Source of the DNA: Pararobbsia silviterrae
Lineage (GTDB): Bacteria > Pseudomonadota > Gammaproteobacteria > Burkholderiales > Burkholderiaceae
Direction of reading: 5' to 3'
Assembly: GCF_003628125.1 (NCBI RefSeq)
Contig: NZ_RBZU01000015.1
Location: forward strand, 103,904 to 167,903
DNA length: 64,000 nt
In this document: positions 1 to 9,205 of the stretch, in pieces
Layout: every line of letters begins with the position of its first letter
How positions within the stretch are numbered: position 1 is the first letter of the stretch
Notes under the pieces: generated by a model
Database searches by the model: none
Told to the model about the DNA's origin: nothing
What the model saw: only the letters and a program-made list of their open reading frames with translations
Translations under genes and position numbers: made by a program

Positions 1-269
1 TGCGCGCCGTGCCACTGCGCAAGACGATCTTCGAGTTCGCTGACGAGCGGGCCCTGATTGCTGAGTCGCCGCCTCTCGAAGGCCTTCGCCATCATCGCGA
101 AGAAGGCCTGCGGATCTCGATTCGCGAGCTGGCCGGTCGCGAGTGCACGCGCAAAGGCCGGGGGTCCCCCCAACACGGCCCAGTCATCAGGGCCAGCCTT
201 CTCCGCGATCGCCGCGACGGATGACGGATCCGACGGCCCGCGTGATCGGATAGCCGAATCGAAGCTCAT
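1..269 (-). CDS. DegT/DnrJ/EryC1-type aminotransferase, N-terminal part (runs off the window)
   Basis: The frame opens at an ATG at 269 that overlaps the TGA of the upstream methyltransferase (ATGA), so the two are translationally coupled. It stays open to the window edge, giving 89 residues. Residues about 71-85 read SNQGPLVSELEDRLA followed by QWHGA, the typical opening of PLP-dependent sugar aminotransferases of the DegT/DnrJ/EryC1/StrS family (a Gly-Pro-x-Val-x-x-Leu-Glu pattern). These enzymes aminate nucleotide-linked keto-sugars. The position at the end of a polysaccharide export cluster fits amino-sugar synthesis. The PLP lysine lies outside the window, so the family call rests on the N-terminus alone. 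Confidence 0.7.
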   Translation of the reverse strand, partial: MSFDSAIRSRGPSDPSSVAAIAEKAGPDDWAVLGGPPAFARALATGQLANRDPQAFFAMMAKAFERRRLSNQGPLVSELEDRLAQWHGA

Positions 270-964
270 GAGCGTTTCAGAACCGCGTCGTAACGATAGT
301 GCGCCGAATAAAACGAATCCGGCATGCGAACGATCTGCGTACGCCAACCTGCCTGGACGGCCAACGCATCCATCTCTGCGGGAGTCCGCCATGCGCCCAG
401 CGTGCCACCGGTCGCGGCCAGTTCATCGGCGGGGGGCACACTGCCTTTATAGAAGGCGTGTGCTCGACTCCGGTCCGGGAGTTGGCCCAGAAATAGAGTC
501 TCGACACACGTGAATCGATCGTGCAGCACGCGCAACATCTGCAGCGCGGTCTCAGGCGGAAAGTATTGAAACGCGCCGTAGCACAGGACCTTCGTGAAAC
601 GTTCGGGCGCGGCTTCCTGCTGCAAATACGCTAGCGCGTCGGCAAGCAGATAACCTTCCGACGAACGTTTGACGAAGCGACGGTTTGCCACGTCGATCAA
701 GAACGCTGAATAGTCGACACCCAGTCCCCCGTGACACGCCGAGAAAATCGATGTCGTCAATGCACCATTCCCGCAGCAGAGGTCGAGCAGCGTATCGTCC
801 TGCGTCAATTCGAGCGCCGTGGTGATCTGGGCAACGATCATGGCGATCTGCTCAGCGGAAACCGGGCGTCCGTTAACCGTGCGGCGCACTTGCGCCCACA
901 CATCATCGTCGTCGCACGTTTCGGGATGATGCCTGTCCGGGTAATGACTCGATGCAGTATTCAT
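266..964 (-). CDS. class I SAM-dependent methyltransferase
   Basis: A 232-residue protein with a clear SAM-binding motif I, LLDLCCGNGALT, at about residues 59-70, followed by the acidic strand-2 region and an FTKVLCYGAFQYF stretch matching motif IV of Rossmann-fold methyltransferases. The acceptor cannot be read from sequence. It sits between a sulfotransferase-like gene and a DegT aminotransferase in a polysaccharide export cluster, so modification of a sugar or of a chain end is a reasonable inference. The 3' end overlaps the next gene by four bases. Soluble, no signal peptide or membrane segment seen. Confidence 0.8.
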   Translation of the reverse strand: MNTASSHYPDRHHPETCDDDDVWAQVRRTVNGRPVSAEQIAMIVAQITTALELTQDDTLLDLCCGNGALTTSIFSACHGGLGVDYSAFLIDVANRRFVKRSSEGYLLADALAYLQQEAAPERFTKVLCYGAFQYFPPETALQMLRVLHDRFTCVETLFLGQLPDRSRAHAFYKGSVPPADELAATGGTLGAWRTPAEMDALAVQAGWRTQIVRMPDSFYSAHYRYDAVLKRS

Positions 965-994
965 AGATGTCCGGCAAATGTCGTGACCAGCGCT

Positions 995-1984
995 TCAGCG
1001 CGTCGCGTGTAGCCATCGAATAATGCGCCAGACTTTCGAAGCCGTCAGCCCTGTGTAAGCCCGGATTTCGCCGGGTTGAGTTCGTTCGAGATCTCGCGTT
1101 CCAAACAACGGTTGGCCATTCATAAACATTTCAGCCACCTGGCGATTGCTCGCTTCATAGGATTGGACAACTGCCATACGCTGCGCATCGGACAGAAATG
1201 GGACATCGTCAAATACGCCCAAATTCGATGTGGCGGCGGTCAGGGCGATCAACTGCTTGTGGTATCGACGCTTGCGCGCGACGTCCAAGGGAAGGCGATT
1301 GATCCAGCGCTGGAAATTGAGGATGTCGCGATTGATCCGCTCGTTACTTCTCCCGCTCGGCAACTGGATCGAGCCGGGCGCGACACCCGCGAATTGTAGA
1401 AAATCCGCTCGTATGTCGCTTCCGTTACCGGCAAAAGGTGCGTAATCGCGCAGCGTCACGGATTCTGTTCCGAATTCTGCGACCCAGGGCTTGATTCGCT
1501 CCGCGTAATCCCAGATATCGCGATCCCGACGCATCGTTGCATCGAGCGTGTCGCCATTGCCTTGCGCTTTGACCGTTTGGTTGTACCAGGACAGATGCGC
1601 GTCGTCCTGGCGCCGAATGTAGCAGAGAATATCGACGCGTTCGTCAAATCGCCGGCCCGCCGCATCGAGCAACGCGGCCAAACGTTTCGGCGCGGGAAAA
1701 AGATAGAAGTTCTCGCTGCTGAGCACAACCGTGCTCGCGGCATGGCCCGCGACTTCATTCTCGAATCGTCGCTGCAGATCGTCGAGCGTCAGCGGCTGCT
1801 GGCTCGCCCAGTCGGGGTATGCGCCGTGCAGCCGGAACGCCAGATCATGATGACCGAAGCCACGCAGGCTGACATCCGGATAGTGGAGCCCATGGTCGAG
1901 CAGCGCGGATCGGTTATCGGCAAGGGTCCGTTGTATTGCAGTCGAACCGGTCTTCGGTGCGCCTATATGGACAATCCAGCGCAT
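995..1984 (-). CDS. sulfotransferase-like P-loop protein
   Basis: Starting at 1984 the protein begins MRWIVHIGAPKTGSTAIQ, so the PAPS-binding P-loop (GAPKTGSTAIQ, residues about 8-18) lies at the very N-terminus as in carbohydrate sulfotransferases. A longer frame opens at 2041 but would place 19 unlikely residues before it. A second conserved region, CYIRRQDDAHLSWYN, resembles the 3'-phosphate-binding segment of this fold. The family transfers sulfate from PAPS to sugars or lipids. The gene follows the ABC exporter and precedes a methyltransferase, suggesting it decorates the exported glycan. Substrate unknown. About 329 residues. Confidence 0.7.
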   Translation of the reverse strand: MRWIVHIGAPKTGSTAIQRTLADNRSALLDHGLHYPDVSLRGFGHHDLAFRLHGAYPDWASQQPLTLDDLQRRFENEVAGHAASTVVLSSENFYLFPAPKRLAALLDAAGRRFDERVDILCYIRRQDDAHLSWYNQTVKAQGNGDTLDATMRRDRDIWDYAERIKPWVAEFGTESVTLRDYAPFAGNGSDIRADFLQFAGVAPGSIQLPSGRSNERINRDILNFQRWINRLPLDVARKRRYHKQLIALTAATSNLGVFDDVPFLSDAQRMAVVQSYEASNRQVAEMFMNGQPLFGTRDLERTQPGEIRAYTGLTASKVWRIIRWLHATR

Positions 1985-2185
1985 ACGCTCTATGCCTCGT
2001 CTCGTCGAACAATCGTTGTTCCGCTCGAATCGCTGCAGCATACTCCGCCGTCGCCCGTCAAACGCGGTGCGCTCGTCTCGCCCAGCAAAGCGTCAACGAG
2101 CAATTCGGATACCCGCGCTTGAAAGGCCGTGCGCCCGCGCCCCGGGGTCTGCCATGACGCAACCCCGAGTACACACGCTTCAATC

Positions 2186-2944
2186 TCAAACAGCCTGCCC
2201 CACCGTTTCCGTAGTGCCGCCCGACGACGCCGATTGCCCACGCTCTTCGTGAACGATCTTGCCGTGCGAGATATGGAGAATCCGGCTGCACACGCGATGC
2301 AGCAAATCCTTGTCGTGCGATGCGAGCACGACGATGCCCGACTGGTTGATCAGGTGCGTCAGACGCTCCTTCGCGCGCTCGCGGAATTCGTCGTCGCCCA
2401 CGCTGAGCCATTCGTCCATCAGCAGGATGTCGGCGCCGACCGACGTCGAGATCGCAAACGCCAGACGCAACGTCATCCCGCTCGAATACGTGCGCACGGG
2501 CAGTTTCAGATAATCGCCAAGTCCTGAAAACTCGCTGATCTCCGGAATCAACGGCCGAATCGTGCGCACGGGCAGCCCCATCGTGATCGCGCGCAGGACG
2601 ATGTTCTCCTCACCAGTCGCGTCGACATCGAAGCCCTGCGCGATATCGAGCAGCGAGGTCACCGAGCCCTGCACATCGAGGCGGCCCGATGCCGGTTCAT
2701 AGATGCCGCTCAACGCACGCAACATCGTCGTCTTGCCCGAGCCGTTGTGCCCGAGCAAACCCACACGCTCGCCGTTCTCGATATGCAGCGTGAGATTGTC
2801 GATCGCGCGCACGGACACGCCGCGATCCGTCCCGGACAACTTGCCGCCCGTCGCCGCCGCGAGAAACGTCTTGCGCATCGAGCGCTGCGTCCCCTGATAG
2901 ATCGGAAATTCGACGACGACGTTTTCCGCAATGATGTGTGCCAT
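2186..2944 (-). CDS. wzt: polysaccharide/O-antigen ABC exporter, ATP-binding subunit
   Basis: A 252-residue ABC ATPase with Walker A GHNGSGKT (65-72), signature YSSGM (154-158) and Walker B ILLMDE (174-179), plus the long N-terminal strand region typical of the Wzt/KpsT/TagH subfamily. It works at the inner face of the cytoplasmic membrane with the permease encoded immediately upstream; only 3 bases separate the two genes. It lacks the C-terminal carbohydrate-binding extension of O9a-type Wzt, so by length it resembles the KpsT or short Wzt class, which do not recognise a chain-terminating cap through this subunit. Confidence 0.88.
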   Translation of the reverse strand: MAHIIAENVVVEFPIYQGTQRSMRKTFLAAATGGKLSGTDRGVSVRAIDNLTLHIENGERVGLLGHNGSGKTTMLRALSGIYEPASGRLDVQGSVTSLLDIAQGFDVDATGEENIVLRAITMGLPVRTIRPLIPEISEFSGLGDYLKLPVRTYSSGMTLRLAFAISTSVGADILLMDEWLSVGDDEFRERAKERLTHLINQSGIVVLASHDKDLLHRVCSRILHISHGKIVHEERGQSASSGGTTETVGQAV

Positions 2945-2947
2945 GGC

Positions 2948-3733
2948 TTACAACCAATAAACGATGCGCGAACGGAAGCGCGCGAACAGCAAGAACGAAA
3001 TACACGCCGTCAAAGCCACGACACCCGTGACCTGCAGCCACAGCATGCCGCCCGAATCCACGCCGAGCAGCGGGTTGCGCACAAGCTCGAGCATGTAGAA
3101 GAACGGATTGATCTGCGCAATCCAGATGTGATTCTTAAGCACGCTGGCCTGCCACATGATCGGCGTCATAAAGAACACCACCTGCAGCACATTCGTGACG
3201 ATCTGCGGAATATCGCGGAAACGCGCGCTCAACAAACCGACGAGCAACGCGACCCAGAAAAGGAAAATCCCGACGATCACCAGCCCGAGCAACGATTCGA
3301 GCAAGCCGAGCGGCCGGAACGGCAAAAAGATGAGCACCACGACCACCAGCACCACGGCGTTGTGCATGAAGACGATCATATTGCGCCAGACCAGCCGCAA
3401 TACGTACGACGTAATCGGCATCTGGCCGTTCTTGATGCTGCCCTCGGAACCCATGAACACGAGGCAGCTTTCGTTGATAACCGTATTGATGAAACTCCAC
3501 GTGATCATCCCCGATGCGAGATAAGGAATGTAGTCACGCAGCGTCATCCGGAACAGGCCCGCGTACATGACGCTCAAGCCGCTGACCAGCACGGCCGTGC
3601 TGATCGTGATCCAGAACGGACCCAGGACGGACCGGCGATACCGTTGCCGGATGTCGTGCCAACCCAGGAATGCCCAGGTCTCCGTGGTCGTCAGCGCGGC
3701 CCAGAGGTCCTTTCCGGCCTCCGCGATCCGCAT
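2948..3733 (-). CDS. wzm: polysaccharide/O-antigen ABC exporter, permease subunit
   Basis: An ABC-2 type permease. Starting at 3733 (MRIAEAGKD) gives 261 residues, the usual length for Wzm/KpsM, and this start has a good ribosome binding site (AAAGGA about 8 bases upstream). The frame is open further to 3931 but no site supports those starts. About six hydrophobic segments are visible, with the amphipathic TWAFLGWHDIRQRYRRSVLGP region before the first, characteristic of this family. It forms the membrane channel for lipid-linked glycan export with the ATPase encoded 3 bases downstream. Confidence 0.85.
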   Translation of the reverse strand: MRIAEAGKDLWAALTTTETWAFLGWHDIRQRYRRSVLGPFWITISTAVLVSGLSVMYAGLFRMTLRDYIPYLASGMITWSFINTVINESCLVFMGSEGSIKNGQMPITSYVLRLVWRNMIVFMHNAVVLVVVVLIFLPFRPLGLLESLLGLVIVGIFLFWVALLVGLLSARFRDIPQIVTNVLQVVFFMTPIMWQASVLKNHIWIAQINPFFYMLELVRNPLLGVDSGGMLWLQVTGVVALTACISFLLFARFRSRIVYWL

Positions 3734-3935
3734 CGAGAATGTCCTTTTCAAAACGCGTTCCTGTGAAAAAAGAATGTCGGCGTCGACGGGAGCGGGTATC
3801 GCATCACCGGAGGCCAAACGCCGCATTTTATCCCGAGATTGCGTCGAATCCATGTGACTCGATTCGTACGCACCAGGGATCGCAGCCGGGCAGCCGGACG
3901 AGCGCCCTATCGCCGTCCGGCCGCGCGCCAACCCA

Positions 3936-5018
3936 TCACGTTCCCTTCAACGCGATCCGGCCGAGTTTCAGTCGCGTCAGGACCAACTTCACCGTAAAAC
4001 CGAACCCGTTATCGCGAATCAGATACCGGACCGTGCGCACAAGGCCGCCGATCCGCGCAAACCACGTGATGCGCTCGACATAATCGTCGGACATAGGCTG
4101 CGCGTACGGCACACTTTCCGCGGCGGCCTGCGTCGATGCCACAAATTCGCGCAACGCCTGCTCGGCCTGCGCGTACAGACTCAGATAACGCTCGCGTCCA
4201 ATTGCGAGCGTCTGTCGGGCGCGTTCGAGACCCGCCGCGTCGTCCGCCCCCCACACGTAGCCATCATCGCCGAGTTCGACCTTGCCGATCACATCGGTAA
4301 AGTGCTCGTTCGGCAATAACACGACCGGACACCCGCACAAAATGGCCTCGATGATCAGCGCGGAGTTCTCATAGCAATAAAACACTTCCGAGCGCTGAAA
4401 CAGGTCGCGGATTTCCGCAGGTGTTTGCGCGCCAGGCCGATCGCGCGTGATTTCCTGCAAGCCGTCCGTAATCGGATACGTCTTCGCGCCGTGATAGTAC
4501 TTGTATTTCCCCGCATAAAAGCACGCGCCTTTGCGCTGCACGCCGGGCGCGGCCGTAAAGAACGTCGGATCCGAAGCAGGAATGAAAATCGTGTGATGCG
4601 AATGCGGTACCGAGCCCGCAATGGACTCGCTGTATGAAATGCAGTACTCGTCCTCATGAAACTCATCGTCGCCGCCGAGCAGACCCGCGTAGTTCAGCAC
4701 ATAACGCACGACGAACGGTGCATTGAGCGGGTTGCCCTTCACGCTTTCCGGATAGATCGTGATCGGTGTCAAACCGTTTTCACGATGAAAGTCCATGATG
4801 CGCTTCGTCAAAACCGGTGTATTGAGCGAAGGATGGGTCGCAAGGTAAGACGAATAGTGCGGGACCACGACCAGGAACGCCTGCTCCCCCATCCGGTTCA
4901 GCGCATGACACAAGTAGTGCAGCACCTTGATGCCGGCCGACGTTCTGACGTAACGCGGAGCAACGATATAGAAAGGGCGGCGCAATTGCGGAAGGAAGAC
5001 GGATTCAGTGTCGTTCAT
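3936..5018 (-). CDS. glycosyltransferase-like protein of the polysaccharide cluster
   Basis: About 360 residues from the ATG at 5018 (MNDTESVFLP); the frame is open back to 5114 but the extra N-terminus is basic and not family-like. The C-terminal half has an ENSALIIEAILCGCPVVLLPN segment, the Glu-containing nucleotide-sugar binding pattern of GT-B (GT4-like) glycosyltransferases, and the N-terminus reads FYIVAPRYVRTSAGIKVLHYLC, a first Rossmann-like strand and loop. It is the first visible gene of the minus-strand cluster before wzm. Donor and acceptor cannot be inferred. The first-domain motifs are weak, so the call is to fold rather than activity. Confidence 0.6.
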   Translation of the reverse strand: MNDTESVFLPQLRRPFYIVAPRYVRTSAGIKVLHYLCHALNRMGEQAFLVVVPHYSSYLATHPSLNTPVLTKRIMDFHRENGLTPITIYPESVKGNPLNAPFVVRYVLNYAGLLGGDDEFHEDEYCISYSESIAGSVPHSHHTIFIPASDPTFFTAAPGVQRKGACFYAGKYKYYHGAKTYPITDGLQEITRDRPGAQTPAEIRDLFQRSEVFYCYENSALIIEAILCGCPVVLLPNEHFTDVIGKVELGDDGYVWGADDAAGLERARQTLAIGRERYLSLYAQAEQALREFVASTQAAAESVPYAQPMSDDYVERITWFARIGGLVRTVRYLIRDNGFGFTVKLVLTRLKLGRIALKGT

Positions 5019-5575
5019 AGATGACGCGTTTGCGTGAGCCAATATGAGTTTCCAGGACGTATGGCGACGGAATGCGGCAGCTGTCCGTGCCGCTTGCGTC
5101 TTTCGCCGGGCCATGCCGGATCGGGTAGGCAGCGTGTCGCAATCCTAATGGGATCGACCGCCGCCAGCCATGCGTGCGTACTCAAACGATCGGCGTAATG
5201 TGGGTGATGAAATTCTGTTCACTATGTCGGCACACGTTCCGTGGCCGGAAAAGTGGCCAGTATAGACGCATGCACGCGCAGCATGAGAGTCGTCCGATCG
5301 CCCGCTCAAGACATCCGCCCCCCGCGCCGCGCCAGGCCGGGGCGCTGTCGTTTTTTACCTTTCGATACAAATACCCCGAGCCCCATGCTTTTCCGTCATG
5401 CAACAAGGACGTCAGACATTCGAAACCTGACCGAACCGATACGCCGTTCATCCCCGCAATAAGGCCATCTTCGACCCGACCGCACACGTGTCACCGAGGG
5501 CGCGAGTCGGATCGACCTATGCGGGAAACACGCGGACGGCCTCGACGTCGCGCGCCGTATCGAGGCAAATTGATG

Positions 5576-5586
5576 TTGTCCGACAT
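5576..5586. promoter_or_regulatory. possible second GntR/FadR-type site upstream of gudD
   Basis: TTGTCCGACAT matches the stronger palindrome at 5809-5821 (core TTGTCAGACAA) except at the centre and last base. It lies 224 bases upstream of that site (measured from the end of one to the start of the other), which could permit looping. Weak on its own; listed because of the match. Confidence 0.3.
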
Positions 5587-5808
5587 CAGATATCAATTTG
5601 ATGATCAGCGCCACGGTCGGCCACGTCGTGCCGCGAATAGACTCGCTCGACAAGAACATCACGTCCGGGTCACCGCACGGCGGTCCGAAACGCCTTGAAA
5701 TTGAAGCAAAAGCACTTTCCGGAGTGCGATGGGATCGTGATATCCGATACCCGCATGCGTCCCAGGGTAAACCATCGGCATTCCCATTCTGGCGATGCAT
5801 TATAGTCT

Positions 5809-5821
5809 GTTGTCAGACAAC
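5809..5821. promoter_or_regulatory. GntR/FadR-family operator candidate for gudD
   Basis: GTTGTCAGACAAC is a perfect palindrome and fits the TNGTNNNACNA consensus of FadR-subfamily GntR repressors, which commonly control hexarate and hexuronate catabolism. A TATAGT hexamer at about 5801-5806 could be the -10 element, so the site would overlap the core promoter. The gudD start codon is about 180 bases downstream. No gntR gene is in this window. Confidence 0.55.
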
Positions 5822-5850
5822 TTAGATCGATCGTCACACGATCGATCTAA
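5822..5850 (+). repeat. 12-bp perfect inverted repeat (hairpin) in the gudD leader
   Basis: TTAGATCGATCG (5822-5833), a 5-base loop, then CGATCGATCTAA (5839-5850). It directly abuts the GntR-type palindrome and would sit near the 5' end of the gudD transcript, where it could act as a second operator or as an RNA hairpin. No U-tract follows, so it is not an obvious terminator. Confidence 0.6.
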
Positions 5851-6002
5851 CCGCGCGGCCGGCGACGCGCCGATTTGACCCTCGTGCGCCCCAGCCCCGG
5901 CTCACGACGATCGGCGGCCGTGCAGCCGGCTGTCGCCGCCGTGCCGATCCACTTCACGTTCGAACATGCGTTCGAACCCATCCTTTTCGAACGGACTCCC
6001 CC

Positions 6003-7352
6003 ATGTCAGGCCACCCCGTCCCCACGAACGCATCGCCCACCGTGACCGAACTGCGTGTCGTCCCCGTCGCGGGCCACGACAGCATGCTGATGAACCTCAG
6101 CGGCGCGCACGGCCCGTTCTTCACGCGCAATGTCGTGATCCTCAAGGACAGCGCGGGCCATATCGGCATCGGCGAAGTCCCGGGCGGCGAAAGCATCCGC
6201 AAGACGCTCGACGATGCGCGGTCACTCGTCGTCGGACAATCGATCGGCAATCTGCAAGGCACGCTCAACGCGGTACGAAAAGCGTTCGCCGATCGCGACG
6301 CCGGCGGCCGCGGCTTGCAGACCTTCGATCTGCGCACGACGATTCACGCGGTCACGGCGCTCGAATGCGCGCTGCTCGATCTGCTCGGCCAGCACCTCGG
6401 CGTGCCCGTCGCCGCGCTGCTTGGCGAAGGCCAGCAACGCGACGAAGTCGAAATGCTCGGCTACCTGTTCTATATCGGAGACCGCCGCAAGACGACACTG
6501 CCCTACGCATCCGGCGAGCACGGTCGCGACGACTGGGAACGCCTGCGAACCGAGGAAGCCTTGACGCCCGAGGCGGTCGTGCGTCTCGCCGAAGCCGCGC
6601 AGCAACGCTACGGCTTCAATGATTTCAAGCTCAAGGGCGGCGTGCTCGACGGCGATGCCGAAATCGAAGCCGTCACCGCGCTCGCGGAACGCTTCCCCGA
6701 CGCACGCATCACGCTCGATCCGAATGGCGCGTGGTCGCTCGCGGAAGCGATCCGGTTGTGCCGGGATCAGCATCACGTGCTCGCCTATGCCGAAGATCCG
6801 TGCGGCGCGGAACATGGCTACTCGGGCCGCGAGGTCATGGCCGAATTCCGGCGCGCGACGGGCCTGCCGACGGCGACCAATATGATCGCGACGGATTGGC
6901 GTCAGATGGGACATGCGATCCAGCTTCAGTCGGTCGATATTCCGCTGGCCGATCCGCATTTCTGGACCCTCCAGGGTTCGGTGCGCGTTGCGCAGATGTG
7001 TCACGACTGGGGCCTCACCTGGGGCTCGCACTCGAACAATCACTTCGATATTTCACTGGCGATGTTCACGCATGTCGCAGCGGCGGCGCCCGGCAAGATC
7101 ACCGCGATCGACACGCACTGGATCTGGCAGGACGGTCAGCATCTGACGCGCGACCCGCTGCAGATCGTCGGCGGCAAAGTGCGCGTGCCGAACAAGCCGG
7201 GTCTCGGCATCGAACTCGACGTCGACGCGCTCGAACGCGCGCACGCGCTCTATCTGCAGCATGGCCTCGGTGCGCGAGACGACGCCGTCGCCATGCAGTT
7301 CCTGATTCCGAACTGGACATTCGACAACAAGCGTCCGTGCCTCGTGCGTTGA
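6003..7352 (+). CDS. gudD: glucarate dehydratase
   Basis: A 449-residue enolase-superfamily enzyme, the usual GudD length. It dehydrates D-glucarate (and often L-idarate) to 5-keto-4-deoxyglucarate in the cytosolic aldarate pathway. Visible marks are the FKLKGG motif (catalytic KxK, Lys209/Lys211), the metal-ligand strand ITLDPNGAW (Asp239), AEDPCG (Glu264), and the SHSNNHFD catalytic histidine motif near residue 343. The N-terminal capping domain reads [11 protein letters not shown]. No transporter or aldolase gene lies alongside, so it stands as a single transcription unit under the palindromes at 5576-5850. Confidence 0.93.
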   Translation: MSGHPVPTNASPTVTELRVVPVAGHDSMLMNLSGAHGPFFTRNVVILKDSAGHIGIGEVPGGESIRKTLDDARSLVVGQSIGNLQGTLNAVRKAFADRDAGGRGLQTFDLRTTIHAVTALECALLDLLGQHLGVPVAALLGEGQQRDEVEMLGYLFYIGDRRKTTLPYASGEHGRDDWERLRTEEALTPEAVVRLAEAAQQRYGFNDFKLKGGVLDGDAEIEAVTALAERFPDARITLDPNGAWSLAEAIRLCRDQHHVLAYAEDPCGAEHGYSGREVMAEFRRATGLPTATNMIATDWRQMGHAIQLQSVDIPLADPHFWTLQGSVRVAQMCHDWGLTWGSHSNNHFDISLAMFTHVAAAAPGKITAIDTHWIWQDGQHLTRDPLQIVGGKVRVPNKPGLGIELDVDALERAHALYLQHGLGARDDAVAMQFLIPNWTFDNKRPCLVR

Positions 7353-7931
7353 ATCGCCGACGGATCGCGAACGGCGCGCCGACACGCATGCGATCGGGGC
7401 CCGGCATCCGATCAAAGACGCCGACCCAAGAATCGGGGGCAAAGCATCAGGGTCGCGCGCCGGCCCCAAAGACCAGACTTAAGGAATCGGGGCTAAGAAA
7501 TATTGGCTAAGACATAAGGCTTAAAGGATAAAGCCTGAGGAATAACGCCGAAGAAGCGGGCCTAGGGACTCGGCCTAAGACAAGCCATACACATTCATAC
7601 GCATCGTTGACGGCGTCCGTCTTAGCGTGGCTCAGCCTTGTCCCATTGCGTCATCCGATTCGAATGCATCGCTTCAACGTGCCGAATTGCTACACGCGTA
7701 ACGCGCGTTAAGGTTCCGGCCTCTTTCGATGACATGACGTCGCCCGACCCTCTTTACAATCACGGGCAACGCACAGGCATTCGCCGCTACGATTTTTCAT
7801 GCAACAGATCAATGTCGGCGTACCGATCGTCGTGTACGATCGCGCGTGATACATGAGAAAGCGGCACGGCGCAGCGGGCATCGGGGAAAGATAAGACATG
7901 GCCCGCGCTTAAAAAAAAGGGGCTTCAAGAA
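7353..7931. other. intergenic region downstream of gudD
   Basis: About 580 bases with no credible gene. The first half carries the degenerate 14-bp repeat described at 7476-7586; the second half is lower in GC and must hold the promoter of the diguanylate cyclase at 7932. Confidence 0.6.
7476..7586 (+). repeat. degenerate tandem repeat, unit about 14 bp, about 8 copies
   Basis: Read by eye, successive blocks such as GGCTAAGACATAA, GGCTTAAAGGATAA, AGCCTGAGGAATAA, CGCCGAAGAAGCGG and GCCTAAGACAAGCC follow each other with a pattern near GGCYTAAGRMATAA. The copies are imperfect and 13-15 bp long. The tract is non-coding on both strands. Confidence 0.5.
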
Positions 7932-9062
7932 TTGCAGAGCAGTGATCGAGTCTTCACGCTGCCGCGGGGGCGGCTTGCGACGTGGCTAGCCGAGCCGGGG
8001 CGCGATACCCCGCATGAAATTCGCGTTTCGCTCGTGGGCACCCTGTTCGGAACGCTGCCTATTTTTTTCGGCGGTGTGTTCAATACGGTCGCTGTCGCCT
8101 GGGTCCTCGCGCTCCGGCATCCGACTTTCTTGTTCCGGCTTTGGCTCGTCGCCGAGATCGCGATCTGCGCGATCCGCTTCGGCGTGCTCGTCGTCTCGCG
8201 CAGGCGCGCGGCCATCGGCAAGCCGACGCCCACCGACCTCTATTTGCTGCTCGCGCCGCTCTGGGGCGCCACGGTCGGCTACGGCGCGTTCGTCAGCGCG
8301 ATCAGCGGCGATTGGGTCGCCGCGACGCTCGCATTTCTCTCCGCCGCGGCCATGGTCGGCGGCATCTGCTTTCGCAACTTCGCCGCCCCGCGCCTCGTCG
8401 CCGTCATGATCTTTCTCTCGCTCGGGCCCTGCTGCCTGGGCGCGCTTGTGTCGGGCGAACGCGTGCTGCTGCTGACGCTGCTGCAGATTCCGTTCTATCT
8501 GTTCGCGATGAGCGTCGCCGCACGGCGCCTGAACGCGATGCTGATCGCGACCATGAAAGCCGAACGCGAGAACAGCCATCGCGCACGCCATGACATGCTG
8601 ACCGGCCTGCTGAACCGCGCGGGCCTCTTTCATGCGGCGGCGCTCGACGGCGGCGCGCGCATCACGCCCGGCATGACGCTGCTGTATCTCGATCTCGACG
8701 GATTCAAGCCCGTCAACGACGCGCACGGTCACGAAGCAGGCGACACCTTGCTCATGCAGTTCGCCAATCGTTTGCGCGGCTTGGGCAGCGAACAGGCGCT
8801 CGTCGCGCGCATGGGCGGCGACGAATTCGTCATCATCGATACGTTCCGCGATAGCACGGCCGAACTCGCGAGCACGGTCGTACGCGCAATGGAACGGCCG
8901 TTTGAAATCATGCCGGGAATCTCGACGCGAGTCGGCGTGAGCGTGGGGGTCGCACCCGTCACGCGCGAACACCGCAGCGTCGATGCGCTTCTGCGCGCCG
9001 CCGATGCGTCGATGTACGAGGCCAAGCGCGGCCGGCGCCGCGACGTCACGAGTCAAAGCTAA
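7932..9062 (+). CDS. membrane-bound diguanylate cyclase (GGDEF)
   Basis: A 376-residue protein that uses a TTG start at 7932 preceded by AAGGGG. Residues about 30-200 form six or so hydrophobic helices (an integral membrane sensor of unknown ligand), followed by a GGDEF domain from about 215 with the metal-binding LYLDLDGFKPVND region and the intact active site GGDEF at 295-299. The enzyme makes cyclic di-GMP from two GTP. No RxxD inhibitory site is present five residues before GGDEF, so product inhibition at the usual I-site is not expected. Stands alone. Confidence 0.85.
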   Translation: MQSSDRVFTLPRGRLATWLAEPGRDTPHEIRVSLVGTLFGTLPIFFGGVFNTVAVAWVLALRHPTFLFRLWLVAEIAICAIRFGVLVVSRRRAAIGKPTPTDLYLLLAPLWGATVGYGAFVSAISGDWVAATLAFLSAAAMVGGICFRNFAAPRLVAVMIFLSLGPCCLGALVSGERVLLLTLLQIPFYLFAMSVAARRLNAMLIATMKAERENSHRARHDMLTGLLNRAGLFHAAALDGGARITPGMTLLYLDLDGFKPVNDAHGHEAGDTLLMQFANRLRGLGSEQALVARMGGDEFVIIDTFRDSTAELASTVVRAMERPFEIMPGISTRVGVSVGVAPVTREHRSVDALLRAADASMYEAKRGRRRDVTSQS

Positions 9063-9205
9063 AGCGTGACCGCTATCACGCTGCAGTACGGCGGAGCGCC
9101 GGGCCGCGCCGTACTGCACGGTGCCGCGCCGTGCGCGGATCGCCGCGTTCGCGTGCGACCCGCGTATCTCGACACGGCGCCCTAAGCGCCGCGCCTCCCG
9201 AAGAC

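Larger units (their letters stand above)
5019..6002. other. long intergenic region between polysaccharide cluster and gudD
   Basis: Nearly 1 kb with no frame I trust as a gene. It must hold the promoter of the minus-strand polysaccharide genes and the promoter of gudD on the plus strand. Near gudD it contains palindromes listed separately. The middle part (about 5400-5800) reads open on both strands but with poor codon bias and no recognisable product, so it may be a decayed gene or simply non-coding. Confidence 0.6.

Noticed and set aside
2948..3931. The longer, 327-residue version of the ABC permease
   Set aside because: The start at 3733 has the ribosome binding site and gives the normal family length; the extra 66 residues are not conserved-looking.
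5396..5800. A 134-codon frame on the minus strand in the region upstream of gudD
   Set aside because: Poor codon bias, Arg/Ser-rich, no recognisable domain; I left the region as non-coding.
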